Source: Methylobacterium sp. Leaf123 | GTDB taxonomy: Bacteria; Pseudomonadota; Alphaproteobacteria; Rhizobiales; Beijerinckiaceae | Length of the DNA: 64,000 nt | Assembly (NCBI RefSeq): GCF_001423405.1 | Contig: NZ_LMNS01000004.1 | Coordinates: 148,057 to 212,056 of the forward strand | Direction: 5' to 3' | Part shown: positions 7,417 through 16,276 of the stretch, in pieces | Layout: each line of letters starts with the position of its first letter | How positions within the stretch are numbered: position 1 is the first letter of the stretch | The notes under the pieces: generated by a model | What the model saw: only the letters and a program-made list of their open reading frames with translations | What the model was told of the DNA's origin: nothing | Databases searched by the model: none | Made by a program: the position numbers and the translations under genes

Positions 7417-8790
7417 TCAGAACTGGAAATAGATGAATTCGTAGTTCGCATCGTCCCCGATCTTGAGGAGCACGACAACGAACAACAGGGCGAAGGCGGC
7501 CGCGAGCCATCGCTTCGGCGGCAGGCGGTGCACGGCGGCCCAGGCGGTCGGGCCGATCATGGCGACGGCGGCGGCGATCGCGATGGTGCGCCACTTGAAG
7601 CCCGCCCCCGTCGGCGCCAGCCCGAACAATCCCTTGTAGATCGCCAAAGCCGCCTCGAACGAGGAGGCGCGGAACAGGACCCAGGTCAGGATCACGAAAC
7701 CGGCCGTCAGCGCCCAGCCGAGGAGATGCGGCAGCCGTCCGCCCGCCCGGCGCCACAGCACGCCCGCCCCGAGGCCAAGGCCGTGGGCGGCGCCCCAAAC
7801 GACGAAGGTCAGCCCCGCCCCGTGCCAGAGGCCGCCGAGCGTCATGGTCGCAAACAGCGCGCCGACCTGGAGCGCAAGGCCGCGGCGGTTTCCGCCCATG
7901 GCGATGTAGAGGTAGTCGCGCAGGAAGCGCGACAGCGTCATGTGCCAGCGCCGCCAGAAGTCGCGCAGCGAGGTGGCGCGGTAGGGCACGTCGAAGTTCT
8001 GCGGTAGCACGATCCCGAACAGCAGCGCGAGGCCGAGCGCCATGTCGGTGTAGCCGGAAAAGTCGAAATAGATCTGGAAGGTGAAGCCGAGCGTCGCCTG
8101 CCACGCCTCGGCCATCGTCACCGCCTGGCCCGCGGCGGCCGCCTGGAACACCGGATTGACGTAGACCGAGAGCGGATCGCCGAGGAACACCTTCTTGGCG
8201 AGCCCGACGGTCAGCAGCATCAGCCCGCGCCCGATCCGCTCGGCGGCGTCGGGCCGCGCGTAGGGGCGCTCCTCGAACTGGTGCATGATCTCGCTCCAGC
8301 GCACGAGCGGGCCGGCGAGAACCTGCGGGAAGAAGGCGATGTAGAGGGCGTAGCGGGTCAGCCCGAAGGCCGGCGCGCGCCCGGCCCTCAGATCCGTCAG
8401 GTACATGATGTGGTGGAAGGTGAAGAACGAGATCCCGAGCGGCAGGGCGAGATCGACCCGCGGGAGATCGATGCCGGGGATCAGGTCGGCGAGATCGGCG
8501 AGGAAGCCGAGATATTTGAAGGCGCCCAGCACGGCGAGGTTGCCGGCGAGCGCCAGCGGGAACAGCCAGCCGGTACGATCCCGCGGCAGGGCGCGGGCCA
8601 CGAGCCAGTTCACGCCGATGGAGGCGAGGAGCAGCGGCAGGAAGCGCCAATCCCACCACGCGTAGAAGACGAAGGACAGCCCGACGAGCAGCGGTAGCCG
8701 CGCCTGCGGCCGATAGCGTTCGGCAGCGGCGTGCAGCAGCAGCGCGACCGGCAGGAAGGCGAGCAGGAAGACGAAGGAGTTGAACAGCAT
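7417..8790 (-). CDS. MBOAT family membrane-bound O-acyltransferase (AlgI-like)
   Basis: 457-residue multi-pass inner-membrane protein. It has the family hallmark RDFWRRWHMTLSRFL (the amphipathic WHxS region) and the downstream putative catalytic histidine in LGGLWHGAGLTFVVWG. The start MLFNSFVFLLAFLPV is typical of AlgI-type proteins. It would move an acetyl group from the cytoplasm across the membrane for the adjacent SGNH protein to transfer to an exopolysaccharide. Together with ugd nearby, this suggests acylated exopolymer synthesis. Substrate not deducible. Confidence 0.92.
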   Translation of the reverse strand: MLFNSFVFLLAFLPVALLLHAAAERYRPQARLPLLVGLSFVFYAWWDWRFLPLLLASIGVNWLVARALPRDRTGWLFPLALAGNLAVLGAFKYLGFLADLADLIPGIDLPRVDLALPLGISFFTFHHIMYLTDLRAGRAPAFGLTRYALYIAFFPQVLAGPLVRWSEIMHQFEERPYARPDAAERIGRGLMLLTVGLAKKVFLGDPLSVYVNPVFQAAAAGQAVTMAEAWQATLGFTFQIYFDFSGYTDMALGLALLFGIVLPQNFDVPYRATSLRDFWRRWHMTLSRFLRDYLYIAMGGNRRGLALQVGALFATMTLGGLWHGAGLTFVVWGAAHGLGLGAGVLWRRAGGRLPHLLGWALTAGFVILTWVLFRASSFEAALAIYKGLFGLAPTGAGFKWRTIAIAAAVAMIGPTAWAAVHRLPPKRWLAAAFALLFVVVLLKIGDDANYEFIYFQF

Positions 8791-9140
8791 CGCGGCGCGG
8801 ACGATTCCCTTGGCGATCCGGCTCCGCTAGCGACCCGGCGAGACCGGCGCGCGCCCGCTCACGCGGCCAGCCTTGTCGGGGATCGAAGCGGACCCGTCAA
8901 TCGCGCCGAAGCGGCACGGAAACGGCGCGGAGTCGTCCTCGCCACACCCGTGAGCAGACCCACGGAAGTCCCGGCAAGAAACCGAGCTCCGGACCACGGA
9001 TTATTGCGATGGATGCAGGGCTTGCCGACAGTGGTCGTGCAGCACTGCCGACGAGACGAGTCAGTCAGCTTCGGTTCATCGAGGCAGACCTAGCTTCCCG
9101 CATCGGCCGTCTGTTCCGGCCGCAACGGAGAAATCGTACG
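8791..9140. other. intergenic region without recognised features
   Basis: 350 bases between the divergent MBOAT gene and the small secreted-protein gene, so it should hold promoters for both. I see no convincing sigma-70 or sigma-54 promoter, no strong repeat and no RNA gene. Several short frames are open but have no ribosome binding site. Confidence 0.4.
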
Positions 9141-9437
9141 ATGACGCACGCGAAGGCGTTCGCATTGGCTGCGGTGGTCGCCGGCAGCCTTGGTGTCGCG
9201 GGCAGCGCCCAGGCGGCGCCCTTCAGCCCCGTCCCCCTCGCGACCGCGACGGACAGCACGCTCGTGGAGCGCACCGCCGGCGGCTGCGGGCCGGGCTTCC
9301 ATCCCAATCCCTGGGGCATCTGCCGCCCGAACTGGGGTCCGCGGCGCTACTGGGGCGGCCCGCCCCCCGGCTATTATCGCCCGCGGCCGCTTTACCGGCC
9401 CTACGGCTATTACCGCCCACGGCCCTATTACTGGTGA
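9141..9437 (+). CDS. GCG/CRPN-type small secreted protein
   Basis: 98 residues: a signal peptide (ALAAVVAGSLGVAGSAQA), a short linker, the motif GGCGPGFHPNPWGICRPN, then a proline/tyrosine/arginine-rich tail (RPLYRPYGYYRPRPYYW). This GCG...CRPN signature marks a family of small exported proteins common in Methylobacterium, of unknown function. The ATG at 9141 is preferred because the signal peptide begins there and GGAG precedes it. Confidence 0.85.
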   Translation: MTHAKAFALAAVVAGSLGVAGSAQAAPFSPVPLATATDSTLVERTAGGCGPGFHPNPWGICRPNWGPRRYWGGPPPGYYRPRPLYRPYGYYRPRPYYW

Positions 9438-9443
9438 TCGCAG

Positions 9444-9477
9444 GGGCCGGACCTCGAAAAGAGATCCGGCCCTTTTT
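9444..9477 (+). terminator. rho-independent terminator
   Basis: GGGCCGGA pairs with TCCGGCCC (9444-9451 with 9465-9472), extended by CTC/GAG across a one-base mismatch, and is followed by TTTTT. It sits just after the GCG/CRPN gene and also separates it from convergent fliX. Confidence 0.85.
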
Positions 9478-9481
9478 GTGT

Positions 9482-9922
9482 TCAGGCGCCCCGCGCCGCT
9501 TCGAGCTTGGCGAGTTCCACCGCCGCCCGCAATTCGATCTCGGCCACCAGCCCATCAAGGCGGGCGTCGCCGCTCTCCGCACTCCGCTCGGCGAGGCGGC
9601 CGGCGATGGCCTGAAGGTCGCGCGTTGCCACCCGGCCGCCGATCAGCGCGGCTTTCAGGCGGTCGAGCCCGTCGAGCAGGTCGTGCCCGCGCTGCACCGA
9701 GCGGCGGCGACGCTCCTTTTGCGCGTCGGCCCCGTCCTGTCCCTGGAGCGTGAGGAGGGCGTCGAGCCCGGTGAGCATGCCGGTCTGGCTCGTGCCCGCG
9801 GTCGCGGCCCGAGGCGCTTCTTCCGCTCCCGCCGTTGGGGCGAAGGCGCCCGGCGCGGCGGCGCGGCGGGTGGCGTTGAGCGCCCCTGCGGCGGCGGCGG
9901 CAAAGCGTGTGTCGACGCGCAT
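9482..9922 (-). CDS. fliX: flagellar assembly regulator FliX
   Basis: 146 residues starting MRVDTRFAAA; the C-terminal half (LTLQGQDGA, then RGHDLLDGLDRLKAALIGG) is the FliX core. In Caulobacter, FliX couples class II flagellar assembly to FlbD, the sigma-54 activator of class III genes. The gene is divergent from flgI, as in other alphaproteobacteria. The longer upstream frame (to 9982) is rejected because the family starts at MR. A near-CtrA box and a weak sigma-54-like site lie upstream. Confidence 0.85.
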   Translation of the reverse strand: MRVDTRFAAAAAGALNATRRAAAPGAFAPTAGAEEAPRAATAGTSQTGMLTGLDALLTLQGQDGADAQKERRRRSVQRGHDLLDGLDRLKAALIGGRVATRDLQAIAGRLAERSAESGDARLDGLVAEIELRAAVELAKLEAARGA

Positions 9923-9952
9923 GATGGTTCGAAACCTTTTCACACCCGCCGA

Positions 9953-9968
9953 TGCACGGCGGGTGCCG
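9953..9968 (-). promoter_or_regulatory. possible sigma-54 promoter for fliX
   Basis: The minus strand reads CGGCACC-CGCC-GTGCA, with the required GG-N10-GC spacing, about 30 bases before the fliX ATG. Two positions differ from TGGCACG-N4-TTGCW, so this is the weakest of the three flagellar sites. Confidence 0.4.
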
Positions 9969-9994
9969 ATCTCCGAAGACATCGGCCGACAGGG

Positions 9995-10009
9995 TTAAGC
10001 GCGGGTAAA
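9995..10009. promoter_or_regulatory. near-consensus CtrA box between fliX and flgI
   Basis: TTAA-GCGCGGG-TAAA differs by one base from TTAA-N7-TTAA. Caulobacter fliX is CtrA-controlled, so this is a sensible place for it. Single-mismatch matches also occur by chance. Confidence 0.4.
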
Positions 10010-10114
10010 CAGCCCGGCAGAAGCTGCCGGGGCGGCAGGAAACGCTCTCCTCCTCCACGCCGCTTCGGCACCGCCGTAAAACAAAAATAAGCTTACTATC
10101 AGAGACTTATCTTT

Positions 10115-10130
10115 TGGCACGGCCCTGGCA
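10115..10130 (+). promoter_or_regulatory. sigma-54 promoter of flgI operon
   Basis: TGGCACG-GCCC-TGGCA: a perfect -24 element, a one-mismatch -12 element and exact GG-N10-GC spacing, 46 bases before the flgI ATG. Predicted transcription start is about 10142. Confidence 0.75.
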
Positions 10131-10176
10131 GAGAGGAAACCGGCGTAAAGTCGCCTGGTCCGGCTGCCGAGTTCCG

Positions 10177-11307
10177 ATGCCCCTGCCTCGTCCCCACTTC
10201 GCCCGCCGACTCGTCGCGGTGCTCGCCTGCCTCGCGGTCCTGCTGCCGCCGGCTCCGGCCAGCGCGCTGTCGCGGGTCAAGGATCTCGCCGCCGTCGAGG
10301 GCGTGCGCACCAACCAGCTCGTCGGCTACGGCATCGTGGTCGGCCTCAACGGCACCGGCGACACCCTCAACAACATCCCGTTCACCAAGCAGTCCCTGCA
10401 GGCGATGCTGGAGCGGCTCGGCATCAACACCCGCGGCGCGACCATGCGCACCCAGAACCTCGCGGCGGTGATGGTGACGGCCAACCTGCCCCCCTTCGCG
10501 ACCCAGGGCACGCATATCGACGTCACCGTCTCCTCGCTCGGCGACGCCAAGTCGCTTCAGGGCGGCACGCTGGTGGCGACCTCCCTGCTCGGCGCCGACG
10601 GTGAGATCTACGCCCTGGCGCAGGGCTCGGTGGCGATCGCCGGCTTCGCGGCGGAGGGCGAGGCCGCCAAGATCACCCGCGGCGTGCCGACCAACGGGCG
10701 CATCTCCAACGGTGCGCTGGTCGAGCGCGAGATGGCGTTCAAGCTCAACGAGGCGCGCTCCCTGCGGCTGTCGCTGCGCAACCCCGACTTCACCACCGCC
10801 AAGCGGATCGCCTCGGCGATCAACGACTTTATGGGCGCCGACACCGCCGAGCCGACCGACCCGGCGACGATCACCCTCCAGATCCCGGCCAAATACCGCG
10901 GCAACATGATCCGCCTCATCACCGAGGTCGAGCAGCTCAAGGTCGAGCCCGACCAGACCGCGCGCGTGGTGGTGGACGAGCGCTCCGGCATCATCGTGAT
11001 GGGCCGCGACGTGCGGGTCTCCACGGTCGCCATCGCGCAGGGCAACCTCACGGTGACGATCACCGAGCAGCCGATGGTGAGCCAGCCCGCGCCGCTGTCG
11101 AACGGCCAGACTGCGGTGGTGCCGCGCACCGGGGTGAAGGTGGATACCGGTGACGGCAACAAGCTCGCCTTGGTGAAGGAGGGCGTGAGCCTGCGCGAAC
11201 TCGTCGACGGCCTCAACGCCCTCGGGGTCGGCCCGCGCGACCTGATCTCGATCCTCCAAGCGATCAAGACGGCCGGCGCGCTCCAGGCCGACATCGAGCT
11301 GATGTAA
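10177..11307 (+). CDS. flgI: flagellar P-ring protein FlgI
   Basis: 376 residues, the usual FlgI length. It has a signal peptide (LVAVLACLAVLLPPAPASA), then the diagnostic SRVKDLAAVEGVR and NQLVGYGIVVGLNGTGD. It forms the periplasmic P ring around the rod. The ATG at 10177 fits the signal peptide; the frame is open upstream to 10114, inside the promoter. It is followed by a FlgJ-like and a FlgN-like gene. Confidence 0.97.
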   Translation: MPLPRPHFARRLVAVLACLAVLLPPAPASALSRVKDLAAVEGVRTNQLVGYGIVVGLNGTGDTLNNIPFTKQSLQAMLERLGINTRGATMRTQNLAAVMVTANLPPFATQGTHIDVTVSSLGDAKSLQGGTLVATSLLGADGEIYALAQGSVAIAGFAAEGEAAKITRGVPTNGRISNGALVEREMAFKLNEARSLRLSLRNPDFTTAKRIASAINDFMGADTAEPTDPATITLQIPAKYRGNMIRLITEVEQLKVEPDQTARVVVDERSGIIVMGRDVRVSTVAIAQGNLTVTITEQPMVSQPAPLSNGQTAVVPRTGVKVDTGDGNKLALVKEGVSLRELVDGLNALGVGPRDLISILQAIKTAGALQADIELM

Positions 11308-11332
11308 TTTCTATCCCATCGGGAGACCGCAC

Positions 11333-11692
11333 ATGCTGCCCCTCGCAACCTTCGCGGCCTCCGCCGCCGTCGGCGTCGGCAAGAACCTGCTCAACACGCT
11401 CGCGAAAACCGACGCGAACACGATGGACACGGCCAAGTCCGCCGCCTCGACCAAGGCGCGCAAGACCGCCGACGACTTCGAAAAGATGTTCCTGGAGGAC
11501 AGCTTGGAGAAGCTGACGCAGAGCGAGGGCACGGAAGGGCCGATGGGCGAGAACGGCACCGGCGGCGGCGTCTGGCGCTCGATGATGACCAAGGAATACG
11601 CCAACGCCATCGTGAAGACCGGCGGCGTCGGCATCAGCAATCAGGTCTATTCCGAGATGATGCGCATGCAGGAGGCGGGCAATGGCCGCTGA
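11333..11692 (+). CDS. rod-binding protein, FlgJ N-terminal type
   Basis: 119 residues. It contains the rod-binding motif ADDFEKMFLEDSLEKL and the trailing NQVYSEMMRMQE. The muramidase domain of enterobacterial FlgJ is absent, as in other alphaproteobacteria where a separate enzyme cuts the wall. The ATG follows GGGAG. It overlaps the next gene by 11 bases and lies 25 bases after flgI, so all three form one operon. Caulobacter calls the homologue CheL. Confidence 0.85.
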   Translation: MLPLATFAASAAVGVGKNLLNTLAKTDANTMDTAKSAASTKARKTADDFEKMFLEDSLEKLTQSEGTEGPMGENGTGGGVWRSMMTKEYANAIVKTGGVGISNQVYSEMMRMQEAGNGR

Positions 11693-12161
11693 TCGGAGCC
11701 TCGCCCTGCGCCTCACCGACCACCCCTCGGCCCAGACCTTCGTGCGCGGGCTGCTCGCCACCATGATCGAGCTGGAAGCGGTGCTCACCCGCGAGAGCGA
11801 CGGCGTGCGGGCCGGGCGGATCGCCCAGGCGCTGACGGAATCCGTGGTGAAGTCCGAACTCGCCTCCGCCTACATGAACGGGTTGGAGGCGGCCAAGGCC
11901 AACGCGATCGCACTCGCCCGCTTCGCCCCGGAGGGGCTGGAAGCGCTGAAGGCGGCCCAGCACCGCTTCGCCGCCGTGGTGGAAACCAACCAGCAGGTGC
12001 TCGCCACCGCCCGCGCCGTCTCCGAGGGGCTGATCAAGGCGCTGGCTGAGGAAGTCGCCAAATCGCGCACGCCCACCGTCTATGGCCGTCCCTCCCTCTC
12101 GCCCTCGCCCTACGGCCGGGGCGCGCAGGGCGGTCCGCTGGTGTTCTCGCGCAGCCTCTGA
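11682..12161 (+). CDS. FlgN-like flagellar export chaperone (candidate)
   Basis: 159 residues, mainly helical: LLATMIELEAVLTRESDGVRAG, with the family-like run of hydroxyl/charged residues, and ANAIALARFAPEG later. This matches the short helical gene that often follows the P-ring/rod-binding genes in alphaproteobacteria. The final 25 residues (PSPYGRGAQGGP) are low complexity. Assignment rests on context as much as sequence. Confidence 0.6.
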   Translation: MAADRSLALRLTDHPSAQTFVRGLLATMIELEAVLTRESDGVRAGRIAQALTESVVKSELASAYMNGLEAAKANAIALARFAPEGLEALKAAQHRFAAVVETNQQVLATARAVSEGLIKALAEEVAKSRTPTVYGRPSLSPSPYGRGAQGGPLVFSRSL

Positions 12162-12304
12162 CGACGGTGCAGCGCTCCGCACCGCGCGGCCTCGCTTCAC
12201 GACTTCGTAACGGCGATCCGATCTTGTGGTTGTAGCGCCTCGATGCGGCGGACAGCCCGCCCCCTTCCGGCGCCCTGTCGCGTGCGCTTTGGGGAGGAAC
12301 GGCG

Positions 12305-13006
12305 ATGACGTCTATCACCACGAATCGCGGGTCGAGCCTCCCGCCATTCGCGCGCGGCGCCCTTCCCGCACAGCGTGCAGCCGCGCCGGATCGTCCGTCC
12401 GCCAGCCCCAAGACCGCCGCCGATCCGGCCGCCACAATCCACGTATCCGACAAGGCGAAGGCGGCGGCGGCCAAGCTGGACGCGGATCGCGAGGCGGCCG
12501 CGATCGCCGCCCGATCCTTCGACGAGCACCTGAAAGCGCGCTCCGACGCGTTCGCATCGAAGCTCGGCGCGGCCTTCGCGAAGAAAGGCATCCCCCTCGA
12601 CGAGCCGATCGCCCTGCGGCTCGAATCGGGGACGCTCGTCACCGACAGCCCTTACCGCACGAAAATCGCGGAAGTCCTCAAGGACGACCCGGAGCTGGTG
12701 AAGGAATTTGAGACCATCGCCTCCCTGAAAGCCATGCGGACCGCGCAGCAATCGCTCGAACGCTACAACGAGGAGAAGAAGAGCGCGCGCAGCCAGGAGG
12801 AGCAGGATCAATCCTATGGCCGATACACGACGCGGATGCTCGATATCCAGCGGCTCTCCGGCACGATGGTGCTCGAGGACGGCGCCTTCACCTCGGCGGC
12901 GCAGGACTACATGGACCGGATGTCCGGGGCGACCCCTTCCACAAGCGCCGATCCGAGACGAGAAGCCCTGAAGCAATACGACTCGATCCTGGGAGCGAGC
13001 CGATAG
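12305..13006 (+). CDS. hypothetical helical protein in the flagellar cluster
   Basis: 233 residues: a proline/alanine-rich N-terminus, then IHVSDKAKAAAAKLDADRE, a serine/aspartate-lysine start seen in flagellum-associated hypothetical proteins, and long charged helices (QSLERYNEEKKSARSQEEQD). It has no signal peptide or membrane segment. It has its own strong ribosome site (GGGGAGG) after a 143-base gap. Placement between flgN-like and flgH suggests motility, but nothing in the sequence proves it. Confidence 0.65.
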   Translation: MTSITTNRGSSLPPFARGALPAQRAAAPDRPSASPKTAADPAATIHVSDKAKAAAAKLDADREAAAIAARSFDEHLKARSDAFASKLGAAFAKKGIPLDEPIALRLESGTLVTDSPYRTKIAEVLKDDPELVKEFETIASLKAMRTAQQSLERYNEEKKSARSQEEQDQSYGRYTTRMLDIQRLSGTMVLEDGAFTSAAQDYMDRMSGATPSTSADPRREALKQYDSILGASR

Positions 13007-13185
13007 CAGGCGGAAAACAATCCGCTCACGGCGGCGAGCGAAAGAATTTCATCTTATTTGGCAGCTGAAGCGTCTTTCCGCATCGGCCCCATGTTTTCAT
13101 AATCATCGTCCGAAGATTCGAGCGACCGGAACCTTTCCGGCAGCGCGCCGCTTGCCCCCGAACACAATCATCGGAGGAAATGGCG

Positions 13186-13362
13186 ATGTCGAACGACGTG
13201 CTCATTCCGCTGCTCGCCATCGTCACCATTGTCCTCGTCGCCGCCTTCGCGATCTGGCAGCGGGGCCGGGTCGCGCAATCGAAGAACGACCCGCGCCGCT
13301 CGGCCTTCACCGAGGCCCACGGTGAAGCGCCGCGCCCGAACCGGCCCGGCACCGAGCACTGA
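13186..13362 (+). CDS. small single-pass membrane protein
   Basis: 58 residues: one membrane helix (VLIPLLAIVTIVLVAAFAIW) followed by a polar, proline-rich cytoplasmic tail. Two ATGs are available. The second (13186) has the better distance from CGGAGGAA, so MSNDVLIP is preferred. No family recognised. Confidence 0.6.
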   Translation: MSNDVLIPLLAIVTIVLVAAFAIWQRGRVAQSKNDPRRSAFTEAHGEAPRPNRPGTEH

Positions 13363-13427
13363 CGCGCCCGGAGCAGCCCCCCCGAAAGGGGCCGGCTCTC
13401 GGAAGACGACGATGCAGAACAATAAAC

Positions 13428-13474
13428 GAGCGCCGCGTCCTGGATCCGAGATCCAAGGCGCGGCGCTCGCTTTT
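13428..13474 (+). terminator. rho-independent terminator
   Basis: GAGCGCCGCG (13428-13437) pairs with CGCGGCGCTC (13459-13468), with an inner partly paired GGATC region, and is followed by a short T run. It lies between the small membrane protein gene and convergent flgH; the stem could serve both. Confidence 0.7.
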
Positions 13475-13585
13475 CGCCGGGGGGAGGGCGCACACGCCCT
13501 CCGGTTTGAAAGTGCTCCACCGAACGCCCGGTCACCGCTCGATTCCCCTTCGGGCACGGCGCTGGGCGCGTTTCGCGAGAGCCGC

Positions 13586-14338
13586 TTAGAACGGCAGCAG
13601 GATGTCCACGAGCTGCTGGCCGTAGCGAGGCTGCTGCACGTCGGTGATCTGGCCGCGGCCGCCATAGGCGATGCGGGCCTGAGCGATCTTGCTCGAATCG
13701 ATGGTGTTGTCCGACTCGATGTCCTCGGGCCGCACCACGCCGGCCACGACCAGCTCGCGCACCTCGAAATTGATGCGGATCTCCTGCTTGCCCTCCACGA
13801 CGAGGTTGCCGTTGGGCAGCACCTGCGTGACGACCGCGGCGACGTTGGTGCTCACCGTCTCGGCGCGCTGAACCGAGCCGGCGCCGTCGCTCGACGAAGT
13901 CGAGGTGCCGTTGATGAGCTTGTCGGGGGCGATGCCGGCGGCGGCCACGCCCGCGCTGTTCTCCAGGCCGAAGGCGTTGGGCAGGCCGAAGCCTTCCGCA
14001 TTGGTGCGCGAGCGCTTGGTCTCGTTGTTGAGGTTGGCCCGGTCGGTGACGTTGACCTTGATGGTGAGCAGGTCGCCGATCCGCGCGGCGCGCTGATCCT
14101 TGAAGAAGGCCCGCGAGCCCGTGCGCCACAGGGAGTTCGGCGCGTAGGAGACGGGGCTCGTATCGGGCATCGCCATCCGCACCGGCCGGTAGCCGGGTTG
14201 GGCGGTCGGGTCCTCGATCGCCGAGAGCGTCGGCGTGGCGCCGACCTGGGAGAGGCGGTCCACGGTGTTGCAGGCGCCGAGCGGCGCGAGCACCAGGATC
14301 ACGGCAAGGCGGGAGAGGCGGGGACGGCGAGCGGTCAT
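13586..14338 (-). CDS. flgH: flagellar L-ring lipoprotein FlgH
   Basis: 250 residues. A lipoprotein signal with lipobox LGAC (cysteine about residue 23) directs it to the outer membrane. The body has SLWRTGSRAFFKDQRAARIGD, GDLLTIKVNVTD and the C-terminal RIAYGGRGQI...ILLPF typical of FlgH. It forms the outer-membrane L ring. It is the last gene of flgF-flgG-flgA-flgH; ATG 14338 is 59 bases after the flgA stop. Confidence 0.96.
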   Translation of the reverse strand: MTARRPRLSRLAVILVLAPLGACNTVDRLSQVGATPTLSAIEDPTAQPGYRPVRMAMPDTSPVSYAPNSLWRTGSRAFFKDQRAARIGDLLTIKVNVTDRANLNNETKRSRTNAEGFGLPNAFGLENSAGVAAAGIAPDKLINGTSTSSSDGAGSVQRAETVSTNVAAVVTQVLPNGNLVVEGKQEIRINFEVRELVVAGVVRPEDIESDNTIDSSKIAQARIAYGGRGQITDVQQPRYGQQLVDILLPF

Positions 14339-14397
14339 CGGAAGGGGTCCGGCGCTGGCGGGAAGGGAAGAGCGAGACGGAAGGAAGGGCGCGCGGC

Positions 14398-15444
14398 TCA
14401 CGGGGCCGCGCTGGCCTGGAGGATCGGCTGAGGCTGCGGGATCGGGCCGACCGAGACCCGCCCCGGGGCGATCACCACGGCCTGCAGCACCTTCTTCGAG
14501 GCGGCGTTCGTCACCGAGACGCTGGCGCCGAGCCGGCCGTTCTCGTTGGCGACGCCGCGCAGCGACAGGGACACGCCGGGGGTCTCGAACACGATGGCGA
14601 CGCTGTCGCCGCGGGCGACGAGATCGGGCGGGGCCACGTCGCCGGAGCGCAGGACGGCGCCGGCGCTGAGGGGACGCTGCGCCACCTGCCCGACGACCAG
14701 GGTCGGCGCGCCCTGCATGTCGTTGGGCACGCCGTCGCGCGGGCGGCGCTCGACAGTGAGGTCGGCACCGGTGACCGCCTCGCCGCGGTGGAGGCTGCGG
14801 GTCAGCACCGCCACCTCGCGGGTCTCGACGGCCACGCCGGACACCCGCAGCGAGGCCTGACGCTCGCCGAGCACCACGAGGCCGGCGACCCGGCGGGTGC
14901 GCGGATCGTAGGTGAGATCGACCGCCGCTGCCTGCCCGTCGAGGTCGAGCGGGGCGAGCAGCATCGGCGCATCGCCGTCGAGGCGTACCGAGAGGGATTT
15001 CGGATCGAGGCCGTAGCCGGTCTCCAGCGCGCGCTTGAGCGCCGCCTCGATCTCCGTCGCGCCGACCCGGCGGGCGGCGCGCTGCACCGTCACCTGAACC
15101 CGCCCGCCGGTCTCGATTCCGGTCAGGCCGAGGGAGGCGGCCGCCTCGATGATGCGGCGTGCCTGGATCGTGCCGACGGCGCCGAGGGCCGGCGCGCGGA
15201 ACAGCGCACGGGCGGCGAGTTCGGCGGGGGCGCCTTCCACGAGGTCGCCGAAGCTGAGGGTGTCGCCGCGGGCGGTGACGTCGCCCCGCAGGCGCAGGGT
15301 CGTGCCGGCGGCCATCAGCGGCAGGGTGAACAGCGTCACCGCGAGGAAGGCGGCCAGCGCGAGGACGGTCCGGCCGATCACGCCGCGGGAAAGCGGGGTG
15401 ACGGCGAGCGGGACGGGACGGCGGATCGGCCGGAGGGCGTGCAT
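14398..15444 (-). CDS. flgA: flagellar basal body P-ring formation chaperone FlgA
   Basis: 348 residues: a signal-like hydrophobic segment (VLALAAFLAVTLFTLPLMAAG), a long variable region, and a C-terminal SAF-like domain with VLTRSLHRGEAVTGADL, then VGQVAQRPLSAGAVLR and LGASVSVTN. FlgA is the periplasmic chaperone for FlgI. Alphaproteobacterial FlgA is often this long. The upstream frame begins with TTG overlapping flgG; the ATG at 15444 is preferred. Confidence 0.92.
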   Translation of the reverse strand: MHALRPIRRPVPLAVTPLSRGVIGRTVLALAAFLAVTLFTLPLMAAGTTLRLRGDVTARGDTLSFGDLVEGAPAELAARALFRAPALGAVGTIQARRIIEAAASLGLTGIETGGRVQVTVQRAARRVGATEIEAALKRALETGYGLDPKSLSVRLDGDAPMLLAPLDLDGQAAAVDLTYDPRTRRVAGLVVLGERQASLRVSGVAVETREVAVLTRSLHRGEAVTGADLTVERRPRDGVPNDMQGAPTLVVGQVAQRPLSAGAVLRSGDVAPPDLVARGDSVAIVFETPGVSLSLRGVANENGRLGASVSVTNAASKKVLQAVVIAPGRVSVGPIPQPQPILQASAAP

Positions 15445-15458
15445 CACGGGTCGAATCC

Positions 15459-16250
15459 TCAACCGCGGAACATCTGCGAGGTGGTGGAGAGCATCTGGTC
15501 GGCGGCGGTGACGACCTTGGAGTTCATCTCGTAGGCGCGCTGCGCCGCGATCAGCGACGAGATCTCGGTGACCGCGTTGACGTTGGCCTCTTCGAGGTAG
15601 CGCTGCTGCAGATTGCCGAAGCCCTCCGAGCCCGGCAGGCCGGTGATGGCGGGGCCCGAGGCCGCGGTCTCGACGAACAGGTTGTCGCCGATCGATTCGA
15701 GGCCGACCTTGTTGACGAAGCGGGCGAGCTGGAACTGGCCGAGCGCCTGCGGCGCGGTCTGGCCGGGCATGGTCGCCTGCACCGCGCCGGTGGCCGAGAT
15801 CGTCACCGAGGTCGCGGTGTTGGGCACCGTCACGCCGGGATCGAGCAGGTAGCCGTCGCGGGTGACCATCTGGCCCTGCGCGTCGAGGTCGAACGAGCCG
15901 TCGCGGCTATAGGCGGTGCGCCCGTCCGGCAGGCGGACGCGGAACAGGCCCTCGCCGCGGATCGCGACGTCGTAATCCTTCTCGGTCTGCGCCAGCGGCC
16001 CCTGGCTCATCGCGCGGGCGGTCGAGGTGGTCTTCACGCCCGAGCCCAGCGCGAGGCCGGCGGGCAGCATCGTGTTCTGGTCCGAGGTCGAGGAACCGGA
16101 GCGGCGCAGGTTCTGGTAGAGCAGATCCTGGAAATGCACCTGCTGGCGCTTGTAGCCGGTGGTGCGCAGGTTCGCGATGTTGTTCGAGATGACCTGAACG
16201 TTGAGTTCCTGGGCCGCCATGCCCGTGGCGGCGGCGTAGAGAGCGCGCAT
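15459..16250 (-). CDS. flgG: flagellar distal rod protein FlgG
   Basis: 263 residues, the standard length. N-terminal MRALYAAATGMAAQELNVQ and NNIANLRTTGYK, and C-terminal NVNAVTEISSLIAAQRAYE with MLSTTSQM, are the conserved rod/hook helices. It is exported by the flagellar type III system to build the distal rod. It lies between flgF and flgA. Confidence 0.97.
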   Translation of the reverse strand: MRALYAAATGMAAQELNVQVISNNIANLRTTGYKRQQVHFQDLLYQNLRRSGSSTSDQNTMLPAGLALGSGVKTTSTARAMSQGPLAQTEKDYDVAIRGEGLFRVRLPDGRTAYSRDGSFDLDAQGQMVTRDGYLLDPGVTVPNTATSVTISATGAVQATMPGQTAPQALGQFQLARFVNKVGLESIGDNLFVETAASGPAITGLPGSEGFGNLQQRYLEEANVNAVTEISSLIAAQRAYEMNSKVVTAADQMLSTTSQMFRG

Positions 16251-16276
16251 CGGCGTCGGTCCTTAAAGCCGGGGGG